NCBI GenBank assembly: GCA_030036985.1
Contig: JASHSD010000329.1
Coordinates: 1 to 12,568 of the forward strand
Source of the DNA: Bryobacteraceae bacterium
Lineage (GTDB): Bacteria; Acidobacteriota; Terriglobia; Bryobacterales; Bryobacteraceae
Direction: 5' to 3'
DNA: 12,568 nucleotides
The stretch's first letter is position 1, and the number at the start of each line of letters is the position of its first letter. Below are positions 5,825 to 11,868 of the stretch, piece after piece. Under the pieces are notes generated by a model. It searched no databases and was not told where the DNA came from. It saw only the letters and a program-made list of their open reading frames with translations. A program made the translations under genes and the position numbers.

Positions 5825-7357
5825 ATGCCGCGCTACGCCTCCGTCGACATAGGAAGCAACTCGGTGCGAATGGAAGCGGCCGAGGTGGAGGACGGCGCGC
5901 CGCCGCGCATTCTGGCCTCCGAGCGCCAGGTCACCCGGCTCGGAGCGAGCGTCTTCCGCAACGGCCGTATCAGCCAGGAATCCATGGACATGATCTGCGG
6001 CGTGCTGAACTCCATGGGGCAACGGTACAAGGATCTCGAGGTAAACGCCGTACGCGCCGTGGCCACGGCGGCGGTGCGGGACGCGGGCAATCAGCATGAG
6101 TTCATCGCCCGCGCTTCGGCAGCTCTGGGAACCGAGGTCGAGGTCATCTCCGGCCAGGAGGAAGCGCGCCTCATTCATCTGGGCGTGAAGACGCGCTGGC
6201 CGCATCCCAAGGAGCGCTTCCTCATCATCGATATCGGCGGCGGCAGCGCCGAGATCATTCTGAGCGAGAACGAGCGCATCGGCCAGGCGTTTTCCAAACC
6301 GCTCGGCGCCCTGCGGCTGCAGGAGCTGTTCCTGAAGTCCGATCCCGCCCGGCCGACGGAACTGCATCGGTTGGGGGAGTACATCGAGGAGCGAATCGGC
6401 GCGGCGGTGCGGAGGATCGGCGGGGCGCATATCGACCGGGTCGTGGGCACCTCGGCGACGGCGTCCGCGGTGGTCTGCGCCATCAACCGCATTCCGCGTA
6501 CGCGCCGCGAGGAATCCGACCGGAGGCGCGCCACCACCGCGCAGGTGCGCAGGCTGTATCGGGACATCTGCACGCTGGATGTCGCAGCGCGGCAGCGAAT
6601 CACGGGCATTGGTCCGCGGCGCGCGGAGATCATCGTGCCGGGGACGGCGGTGCTGCTGCACGTCCTCGAAGCGTTCCGGATGCCCGCATTGTTTTACTCG
6701 GTTGCGGGCGTGCGCGACGGCATCATCGCCGATCTGGCCACGCGCCGAATCGATCGCGGCCTGACCCAGCTTTCAACCGAGCAGCGCAATGTGGTGGAAA
6801 GAATGGCGGAACATTACGGGGTGCCACTGAAGCATGCGCGCAAGGTGGCGCGGCTGGCCAACGAGCTGTTTCACGGGTTCCAGAATGCGCACCGGCTGCC
6901 CGCGAATTACGGCAAGCTGCTGGAAGCCGCGGCCTATCTGCACGACACCGGACACTGGGTCAGCGATACTCGGCACCACAAACATTCGTATTACCTGGTT
7001 TCGAATTCGGACCTGCCCGGGTTCACGTTGCACGAGCGCGAATTCATCGCCAATCTTTGCCGCTATCATCGGAAAGCGATGCCGTCACCCGAACACAGCA
7101 ACCTGCAGCTTCTGGAATCGGACGCGCAACGGGCCGTCTGCTACCTGATTCCTTTGCTGCGGATGGCGGACAGTCTGGATCGAAGTCATGGGCAGCGTAT
7201 CCGCTCGCTCGAGTGCAAACAGCGCGAAAACGATTTTCTGATTACGCTGAACGTCCCGCCCGATACCGACATCGATCTGGAAGTCTGGGCGGCGGAGCGT
7301 CTGTCGGAAACCTTCCGCGTGGTCTACAACAAACCCAGCCTCGTGGCCCGGACATGA
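5825..7357 (+). CDS. Ppx/GppA exopolyphosphatase family protein with C-terminal HD domain
   Basis: This 510-residue protein has the length and two-part build of the Ppx/GppA family. The N-terminal actin-like ASKHA ATPase fold shows phosphate-1 DIGSNS (8-13), the ISGQEEARL motif with the catalytic Glu near 115, phosphate-2 DIGGGSAEI (136-144) and GTSATASA (208-215). The C-terminal HD-type domain shows H373-D374 in YLHDTGHW followed by a His-rich HHKHSYYL. The family releases phosphate from polyphosphate ends or from (p)ppGpp; which substrate applies here cannot be decided from the sequence. It is cytoplasmic. It is the first gene of an operon with pgeF, whose ATG overlaps its stop codon (ATGA at 7354-7357), and it diverges from the kinase-sixA operon. 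Their pairing suggests linked phosphate metabolism, which is inference. Confidence 0.9.
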   Translation: MPRYASVDIGSNSVRMEAAEVEDGAPPRILASERQVTRLGASVFRNGRISQESMDMICGVLNSMGQRYKDLEVNAVRAVATAAVRDAGNQHEFIARASAALGTEVEVISGQEEARLIHLGVKTRWPHPKERFLIIDIGGGSAEIILSENERIGQAFSKPLGALRLQELFLKSDPARPTELHRLGEYIEERIGAAVRRIGGAHIDRVVGTSATASAVVCAINRIPRTRREESDRRRATTAQVRRLYRDICTLDVAARQRITGIGPRRAEIIVPGTAVLLHVLEAFRMPALFYSVAGVRDGIIADLATRRIDRGLTQLSTEQRNVVERMAEHYGVPLKHARKVARLANELFHGFQNAHRLPANYGKLLEAAAYLHDTGHWVSDTRHHKHSYYLVSNSDLPGFTLHEREFIANLCRYHRKAMPSPEHSNLQLLESDAQRAVCYLIPLLRMADSLDRSHGQRIRSLECKQRENDFLITLNVPPDTDIDLEVWAAERLSETFRVVYNKPSLVART

Positions 7358-7959
7358 TTCAGGCTCCCAATTTCGCCGATCTCGCCCCGCTGGGGCTGGT
7401 GCACGGGTTCGGCGACCGTTTTTCGACCTACCCTGACGGCATTACGACAGCCAGGCAGATCCATTCCGCGATCGTGCAGGACGCCGCGTGTCCGCTGGGC
7501 GAGGGCGATGCCCTGGTTTCGAACCGGCCAGGGGTATTGGTGGGCGTCCGGACGGCCGACTGCGTGCCGATCCTGCTGGTGGACCCGGCTGCGGGCATCG
7601 TTGCGGCAATCCACGCAGGCTGGCGCGGCACGGCGCAGGGAATAGTCCCTGAAGCCGTGCGGGTGGTATGCAGCCGCGAGCACACCGACCCCCGGCATCT
7701 GCGGGCGGCGATCGGGCCAGCGATCGGGGTCTGCTGTTACGAAGTGGGTCCCGAAGTGGCGCGTCGTTTCGGGATTGAAACGGCCGCGGCGGTGCATCTG
7801 GACCTTCCGGGAATCAATGAGATGCAGATCCGGAACGCGGGGGTGTCGGACATCTGGAAATCCGAGGAGTGCACATTTTGCACGGTTGATCGCTTCTATT
7901 CGTTCCGGCGGGAACGGGAGGCTGCGGGGCGCATGATGTCGCTCGTGGGCTGGCGGTAG
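7354..7959 (+). CDS. pgeF: Peptidoglycan editing factor PgeF (YfiH/DUF152 family)
   Basis: The protein has 201 residues, a little shorter than the usual 230-260. It shows the family's metal-site residues: His37 in RQIHS, Cys70 in TADCVPILLVD and His87 in HAGWRGT, with the Cys-His spacing of 17 seen in E. coli YfiH (Cys107, His124). The conserved AIGPAIGVCCYEVGPEV segment follows. These proteins were first called polyphenol oxidases or multicopper laccases. They were later shown in E. coli to remove wrong precursors (L-Ser in place of L-Ala) from peptidoglycan synthesis, and some members act on purine nucleosides. The frame stays open upstream into ppx, but the ATG at 7354 starts the family-like sequence and overlaps the ppx TGA, so translation is coupled. 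The shortened N-terminus is the only oddity. Confidence 0.88.
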   Translation: MIQAPNFADLAPLGLVHGFGDRFSTYPDGITTARQIHSAIVQDAACPLGEGDALVSNRPGVLVGVRTADCVPILLVDPAAGIVAAIHAGWRGTAQGIVPEAVRVVCSREHTDPRHLRAAIGPAIGVCCYEVGPEVARRFGIETAAAVHLDLPGINEMQIRNAGVSDIWKSEECTFCTVDRFYSFRREREAAGRMMSLVGWR

Positions 7960-7965
7960 GGAGCC

Positions 7966-8002
7966 AAAAAACACGTCGGGCGGACCGCGCTGGATCCGCC
8001 CG
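7966..8002 (-). terminator. Candidate intrinsic terminator of the DksA/TraR gene
   Basis: CGGGCGGA (7977-7984) pairs perfectly with TCCGCCCG (7995-8002) around a 10-nt loop. On the minus strand the stem is followed after 5 nt by six T (A6 at 7966-7971 on the plus strand). It lies about 30 nt past the stop of the dksA-like gene. On the plus strand no T-run follows, so it would stop pgeF transcripts poorly. The 5-nt gap before the T-run makes it less than ideal. Confidence 0.5.
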
Positions 8003-8031
8003 AAAGCCGTCAGACGTATGGGATCAAGGAC

Positions 8032-8409
8032 TTACGCGGCGGCGAACAAGTCCGTCGTGTCCTCAACCTCGATCTCGTGCCGGTCGACCTGCTCCTGGCA
8101 TTTGATGCAGTAAGCCGCCCACGGCACCGCATTCACGCGCTTGGGTGAGATGTCTTCCTCGCAGTGCAGGCAGACGCCGAACGAGCCGTCCGCAATGCGG
8201 GCCAGTGCGCGGCGAATCTGCCGCAGCATGTTTGAATCCCGGTCCAGGTTGCGAATCGCCAGTTCGCGTTCGCCCGCCAGTTGCACCTCATCCAGTGCGT
8301 CCGGCGCTTTCTCGATAACAATCTCGTCGCGATTGCGCAGCGCGCCGGTAAGCTCGGCCTGCTTCGCTTCAAGAATGGTTTTAAACTTCTCCAATTCAGC
8401 CTTGGTCAT
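8032..8409 (-). CDS. DksA/TraR-family C4 zinc-finger transcription regulator
   Basis: This 125-residue protein opens with a long charged helical region (residues 1-75, coiled coil as in DksA) and ends with a C4 zinc finger: C80-x2-C83 and C101-x2-C104, with ISPKRVNAVPWAAYCIKCQ between and around them. DksA-like proteins bind the RNA polymerase secondary channel and adjust initiation together with ppGpp. Whether this member keeps DksA's coiled-coil tip acidic pair is unclear: EKAPDALDEVQ (33-43) supplies acidic residues near where the tip should be, so it could also be one of the many smaller TraR/YocK-like paralogues. The start ATG has a GAGGAAA site about 7 nt upstream. The gene is alone, followed by a candidate terminator. 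Cytoplasmic. Confidence 0.88.
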   Translation of the reverse strand: MTKAELEKFKTILEAKQAELTGALRNRDEIVIEKAPDALDEVQLAGERELAIRNLDRDSNMLRQIRRALARIADGSFGVCLHCEEDISPKRVNAVPWAAYCIKCQEQVDRHEIEVEDTTDLFAAA

Positions 8410-8691
8410 TTCCGTTTCCTCGTCTTCTAACGTCTGCGTGGCTTCTTTCGTGTTCTCTACTGTGCTAGAGACGAAAATCTACCATAAAAGTTTCTAAAAA
8501 TCTTAGTGCCGGAGACTTAAATTTCTTCCTGTCCCTTTGGAACTCTTCATCTCCTGGCTTCTCGCTCCACAGCATTAGCAGGTTCCGTGCCAAAGCCGCG
8601 AAGCACCTCCGAGTTCTGTTTAGACTACATCAAACAAATCGCCGCGTCTATTCCCCAAAGATTAAATTCGGATGAAAGTGCCCGAACCTTG
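8410..8691. other. Intergenic region upstream of the DksA/TraR gene and downstream of the GT-C-like gene
   Basis: The stretch near 8455-8535 is AT-rich compared with its surroundings and presumably holds the promoter of the dksA-like gene on the minus strand, but no hexamer pair stands out. A GTG-started plus-strand frame from 8587 crosses into the antisense of the GT-C gene and has no ribosome site or recognisable motif. No terminator for the GT-C-like gene was found. Nothing else is seen. Confidence 0.4.
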
Positions 8692-10659
8692 TCACCGGAC
8701 GGCGATCGTCCCAAAGATCAGGCCCAATTCGTGGCCTTGCGCATCCCGGACAGTCCGATCGACGGTGATCGCCACCTCCATCGCGGGTCTTCCGACCAAT
8801 AATGGCGGTAAATCAAATAGACGTTTGAAATTCGTTTCCGAACTGTCAATTTCTGCATTTTTCAATGGGATGCCATCCACCGTCACTGAGAGATGCAGCG
8901 GACCCGCCCGAAGTTGCTCCGGCAGGCAATACCCTTCGAGAAAAAGCCTTTCCTTCGTGGATTTCGGCCCACCCAGCCGAAGAGTAGCCCGCTTGGGCAT
9001 CCAGCGCATCCCGGGTTCAAGCCCGTACCATTCGGGACCCAGAAGATATGCCCAAAGGAGATTCCCGGCTTCCACGCGTCGCGGGGCGTCTTCCTCTTGT
9101 CCCGCTTCGTCCCGAACATGGCGGCCCGGACGGCTCAGAACATTCCGCTCCCACTCCCGCGTGATATTACGAAGGTGATCGCCGAGAAAGGAGTATACCA
9201 CGACCTCGTCGTAATTGGCGGCGCGCATCATGACGGCGCGGTCCAGCACCACTTTGTCCAGCACCTCGGGATTGTCCGCGGGTCGGATTCGGGTGGCCGA
9301 GTCGGGGGTCAGGAAGACATCGTCCACGCCAACGGTATAGAAGGCGGATTGGGAAACTACATCGTCATACATGCGGTTTGAGATTCCGTCGAGGACGATG
9401 GTTTTATCGGGATGCGTCCGGTGCGCGGCCGCGACGCCCAGCACCAGTCCGCGCGCCTGGCGGCTCTGGTCAACCCACCAGTCGACGCTTGCGTGAGAGC
9501 TTGCGGTCATGGCGATCAGATAACCGGCAAGCAGGGCAGCCACCCCGATGCGCAATGGCCATTCGACGTACCCGCCGCGGCGCCGCCAGGCCCGCGTCAC
9601 AGCGCAACCGGTCAGCATGGACAATCCGATCAGGGGGATGGTCAGGTAGTAGTCGTCCATATGATCCCGCAGCGGGAGCATGGGGGCGAGCGGGATCAGA
9701 AACCAGGATACGAAGAAAAGAACGCGGTAGCGCCGCTTGGCGATTTCATGAACGAGGAAGAAGCCCAGCGCCAGATTCGCCGCCCACCAGACGATCATCT
9801 CCCTCTTCACCAGATGCCGCGTGTCAAGCCAGGCTCTGGGAACGATGGACCAGTGCCAATACGCTACAAACGTGGCGAAGATGCGGCGGTCGAAATGAAG
9901 CGCGTAAAAGCCGGTCTTCGGCAGAGGCGCGGCCATTCGGTGCAGGACGAAATACAGGCACGAAAGGCAGAAGAGCGGCGCCAGACCGAAAAGAAGCCGT
10001 TTCCGCCGCTCCGGCGCGGCCGCAAACAGCGCGTAAGCGGCCGCCAGCGCGGGATAGACCACATTGATCTCGAGCGCGCCGAATCCCAGGACGAAAACCA
10101 CCAACTGGAACCACCAGAATCTGCTCTGCCCGGTTTTTTCCCAGCGGAGAAACAGCGCAAACGCGGAGAGAATGAAAAAAGCGCAGAGGACTTCGTTCCA
10201 GGCAGAATTCCAAGCGATCGAGGTCGTCAATGCCGCGTTGGAAATCCAGAGGACGGCGGTCAGGAAACCGGCAACGGCCGATCCCGTCACGCGGCGCGCG
10301 ATCCAGACCACCAGCGCGACGTTCGCGGCCATGGTGGCGAAAACGCAGATGCGGAGCGGCAGGCTGTCCATTCCGAACAGTTTCCCGCAGACCACGAAAA
10401 ATCCGATTTCGCTCCACGGACGGATGGTCCCCTGCGCTTCCGGAGAAAACAGGATGGAGAGCCATTCGCGGAAAGTATGGGTTCCGCGAAGCAGGCTCAG
10501 CCACGCGAAATCGTCCGCAATGAACCAGACGTGGAAGGCGTCCCGATACAACCACAGCAGAAGAGCGATCGGCGCCAGCCAATAGAGAAGGGCGAAGATG
10601 GAGAGCCGACGTTGGCGCGGCGGAATCTCGCCTCTTTCAACACTCATCACCGGCTGCAT
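8692..10659 (-). CDS. Polytopic membrane protein, GT-C glycosyltransferase-like, with C-terminal extracytoplasmic domain
   Basis: This 655-residue protein has a hydrophobic segment at about 20-42 followed at once by an Asp-Asp pair (49-50, FIADDFAWL). That is the place of the catalytic acidic residue in GT-C lipid-linked-sugar transferases (PMT, ArnT, GT83 type). About ten further hydrophobic helices follow up to roughly residue 395 (for example VLGFGALEINVVYPALAAAY and RYRVLFFVSWFLIPLAPMLP). The remaining 250 residues are soluble and, after a short alpha/beta stretch, look beta-rich (LHLSVTVDGIPLKNAEIDSS, AMEVAITVDRTVRDAQGHEL). This fits an inner-membrane transferase that uses a polyprenyl-phosphate sugar in the periplasm; donor and acceptor are unknown. 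Met5 (10647) is an alternative start, and neither has a good ribosome site. It diverges from the VWFA gene across the inverted repeat. Confidence 0.65.
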   Translation of the reverse strand: MQPVMSVERGEIPPRQRRLSIFALLYWLAPIALLLWLYRDAFHVWFIADDFAWLSLLRGTHTFREWLSILFSPEAQGTIRPWSEIGFFVVCGKLFGMDSLPLRICVFATMAANVALVVWIARRVTGSAVAGFLTAVLWISNAALTTSIAWNSAWNEVLCAFFILSAFALFLRWEKTGQSRFWWFQLVVFVLGFGALEINVVYPALAAAYALFAAAPERRKRLLFGLAPLFCLSCLYFVLHRMAAPLPKTGFYALHFDRRIFATFVAYWHWSIVPRAWLDTRHLVKREMIVWWAANLALGFFLVHEIAKRRYRVLFFVSWFLIPLAPMLPLRDHMDDYYLTIPLIGLSMLTGCAVTRAWRRRGGYVEWPLRIGVAALLAGYLIAMTASSHASVDWWVDQSRQARGLVLGVAAAHRTHPDKTIVLDGISNRMYDDVVSQSAFYTVGVDDVFLTPDSATRIRPADNPEVLDKVVLDRAVMMRAANYDEVVVYSFLGDHLRNITREWERNVLSRPGRHVRDEAGQEEDAPRRVEAGNLLWAYLLGPEWYGLEPGMRWMPKRATLRLGGPKSTKERLFLEGYCLPEQLRAGPLHLSVTVDGIPLKNAEIDSSETNFKRLFDLPPLLVGRPAMEVAITVDRTVRDAQGHELGLIFGTIAVR

Positions 10660-10669
10660 CGATGTGGCT

Positions 10670-10737
10670 CGGACACGCGACTTCAGTCGCGTCTTTAAAA
10701 TGTGGCGCCCAAAAACGCGACTGAAGTCGCGTGTCCG
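10670..10737. repeat. Perfect 23-bp inverted repeat built of two REP-like palindromes (BIME-like)
   Basis: The arm at 10670-10692 is the exact reverse complement of the arm at 10715-10737, with a 22-nt spacer (10693-10714). Each arm itself holds a near-palindrome, ACGCGACT-TC-AGTCGCGT on the left and its complement on the right: 8-bp stems with a 2-nt loop. Two inverted copies of a short GC-rich palindrome are the layout of a BIME made of REP elements, which RAYT transposases are known to mobilise. The spacer has no T-run next to either arm, so it is a poor terminator. It sits in the intergenic region upstream of two divergent genes. Confidence 0.8.
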
Positions 10738-10825
10738 GTTATCTCCTGGACACTACACCAGTATCCACTGCCCTCGCGGCGCAACTTTTTATTCGACCGC
10801 GTAGACGGGTGAAAGCTATATATTG

Positions 10826-10831
10826 TACAAT
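10826..10831 (+). promoter_or_regulatory. Candidate -10 hexamer of the VWFA gene
   Basis: TACAAT matches five of six consensus bases. Transcription would begin 7 nt past its end, at 10838, which is the A of the chosen ATG, giving a leaderless mRNA. An overlapping alternative, TATATT at 10819-10824, would give a leader of about 7 nt. No Shine-Dalgarno sequence is present, and no clear -35 was found. Confidence 0.4.
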
Positions 10832-10837
10832 CTGCCA

Positions 10838-11797
10838 ATGGCTCGGCTGGTTCTGCCGTCGGCTGGCTTGGGTGTTTTGCTGTTTTTCGTTCCCGGTGGG
10901 CTGGCTTTTCAGGCCGCCACCATCATTCCTCGTGCGCGGCCGGCGGAGGTTCCAAGGGCGGATCTGCGCAGCGATTCCTCGCTCGTCGTGATTCCCACCT
11001 ACGTCACCACCGACACGGGCTCTGCCGTCACCACTCTCACCAGGGAAAACTTCCGCCTGCTTGAGGATAATGTCGAGCGCCCGATCGTCCATTTCGATAA
11101 GGACGACGCGCCGGTCTCGATCGGCGTGGTCTTCGATCACAGCGGGAGCATGAAGAACAAGATGGACAAGGCCGCCGAGGCCGTGTCGGCGTTTTTCAAG
11201 ACCGCCAATACCGACGACGAATTTTTCCTGGTCGAATTCAGCGACTCGGCGAAGCTGACGGTGCCGTTCACGCCGGATTCCGGCCTGCTGTTCGAGCGGA
11301 TCTCGCACACCAAACCCTACGGCATGACTTCGCTGCTCGACGCCATCCAACTCTCATTGCGACAGATGAAAAAGGCGCGAAATCAGCGAAAGGCGATCGT
11401 GATTATTTCCGACGGCGGCGACAACTGGAGCCGCCACAGCGCGCGCGAGGTGAGGAATACGCTGATCGAATCGGATGTGCAGCTCTATGCCATGGGGATT
11501 TTCGACAAGGACTACGCGAAAAAACACGAAGCCGAAACGCGAAACGGTCCGGCGCTGCTGGACGAACTGGCGCAGCAGACCGGAGGCCGCGACTTTTCGA
11601 TAGACAACCTCAACGATCTGCCCGCCATCTCCGCGGAGATCGGCAACGAACTCCGCAGCGAGTATCTGCTGGGCTATTACAGTGAGGACGCGCGCGACGG
11701 CAAGTACCATAAGGTCCGGGTGAATCTCACGGCGCCTGCCGCAACGCCGCGCCTGCGGACTTATTTCCGCAACGGCTATTACGCCCCGCTTCAGTAA
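10838..11797 (+). CDS. Secreted VWFA-domain protein of the acidobacterial type
   Basis: The 319-residue protein begins with a signal peptide (MARLVLPSAGLGVLLFFVPG, cleavage likely after GLAFQA near 26). A short beta region typical of these proteins follows (VVIPTYVTTDTGSAVTTLTR and NFRLLEDN, 50-78). The von Willebrand A domain (about 93-285) has the metal-ion site DHSGS (100-104), a Thr in GMTSLLDAI and the Asp of VIISDGGDN. The last part (SEYLLGYYSEDARDGKYHKV, then a Tyr-rich end) matches the tail of the VWFA-related family that is greatly expanded in Acidobacteriota. It should bind a protein ligand outside the cytoplasm through Mg2+; the partner is unknown. A TTG at 10823 would add five residues, but ATG 10838 gives the better signal peptide and fits the -10 at 10826. 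Monocistronic. Confidence 0.85.
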   Translation: MARLVLPSAGLGVLLFFVPGGLAFQAATIIPRARPAEVPRADLRSDSSLVVIPTYVTTDTGSAVTTLTRENFRLLEDNVERPIVHFDKDDAPVSIGVVFDHSGSMKNKMDKAAEAVSAFFKTANTDDEFFLVEFSDSAKLTVPFTPDSGLLFERISHTKPYGMTSLLDAIQLSLRQMKKARNQRKAIVIISDGGDNWSRHSAREVRNTLIESDVQLYAMGIFDKDYAKKHEAETRNGPALLDELAQQTGGRDFSIDNLNDLPAISAEIGNELRSEYLLGYYSEDARDGKYHKVRVNLTAPAATPRLRTYFRNGYYAPLQ

Positions 11798-11801
11798 TGG
11801 A

Positions 11802-11820
11802 ACGGGCCGGAGCGGCCCGT
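11802..11820. other. GC hairpin 5 nt after the VWFA stop
   Basis: ACGGGCC (11802-11808) and GGCCCGT (11814-11820) form a perfect 7-bp stem with a 5-nt loop. No T-run follows on either strand, so it is at best a weak or factor-dependent terminator for the VWFA transcript. It may simply reflect coding constraint in the presumed minus-strand gene end. Confidence 0.4.
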
Positions 11821-11853
11821 CGCCAGGATCGGAAACTTGGTTCCCGTGTAGGG

Positions 11854-11868
11854 CAGGATGGTATCCTG
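11854..11868 (+). other. Intron target site (IBS2-IBS1), self-complementary
   Basis: The 15 nt directly before the intron are CAGGAT-GGT-ATCCTG, a perfect 6-bp stem with a 3-nt loop. They contain IBS1 (11862-11868), which pairs with EBS1 at 12157-12163, and the likely IBS2. In addition CAGGATGG (11854-11861) is the exact complement of CCATCCTG at 11932-11939 inside the intron, although that position is early for a usual EBS2. Confidence 0.5.

Larger units (their letters stand above)
11791..11868 (-). pseudogene. Last 25 codons of an unidentified minus-strand gene, cut by the group II intron
   Basis: On the minus strand, exactly from the intron boundary at 11868, a complete-codon frame reads QDTILPYTGTKFPILATGRS then GPFHY and a TGA at 11793-11791. 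By eye 20 or more of the 25 codons end in G or C, as in the real genes nearby, and the product looks like ordinary protein sequence. It would overlap the VWFA gene tail to tail by 7 nt. If real, the host gene is interrupted by an intron lying in the opposite orientation, which could not be spliced from its mRNA. The rest of the gene would lie beyond the intron, outside the window. No family was recognised. Chance reading is possible over so short a stretch. Confidence 0.35.

Noticed and set aside
4985..6661. 558-codon minus-strand open frame
   Set aside because: It is antisense to ppx/gppA and continues in a different frame through the first kinase gene; its translation is Arg/His-rich without any motif, as expected for a shadow frame in GC-rich DNA.
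7057..7353. N-terminal extension of pgeF from the GTG/ATG region upstream
   Set aside because: It would overlap ppx/gppA by about 300 nt in another frame, and its sequence (SGIGRATGRLLPDSFAADGG) does not look like the family. ATG 7354 overlapping the ppx stop is the normal coupled start.
8587..8802. Small plus-strand gene (71 codons)
   Set aside because: GTG start without a ribosome site, and the second half is antisense to the GT-C-like gene; no motif or codon signal supports it.
9412..10698. 428-codon plus-strand open frame
   Set aside because: It lies antisense to the GT-C-like membrane protein, and its product is a charged low-complexity sequence with no recognisable domain. The minus-strand frame has coherent membrane helices instead.
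10670..10737. Intrinsic terminator
   Set aside because: The palindromes lie upstream of both divergent genes and have no T-run beside the stems.
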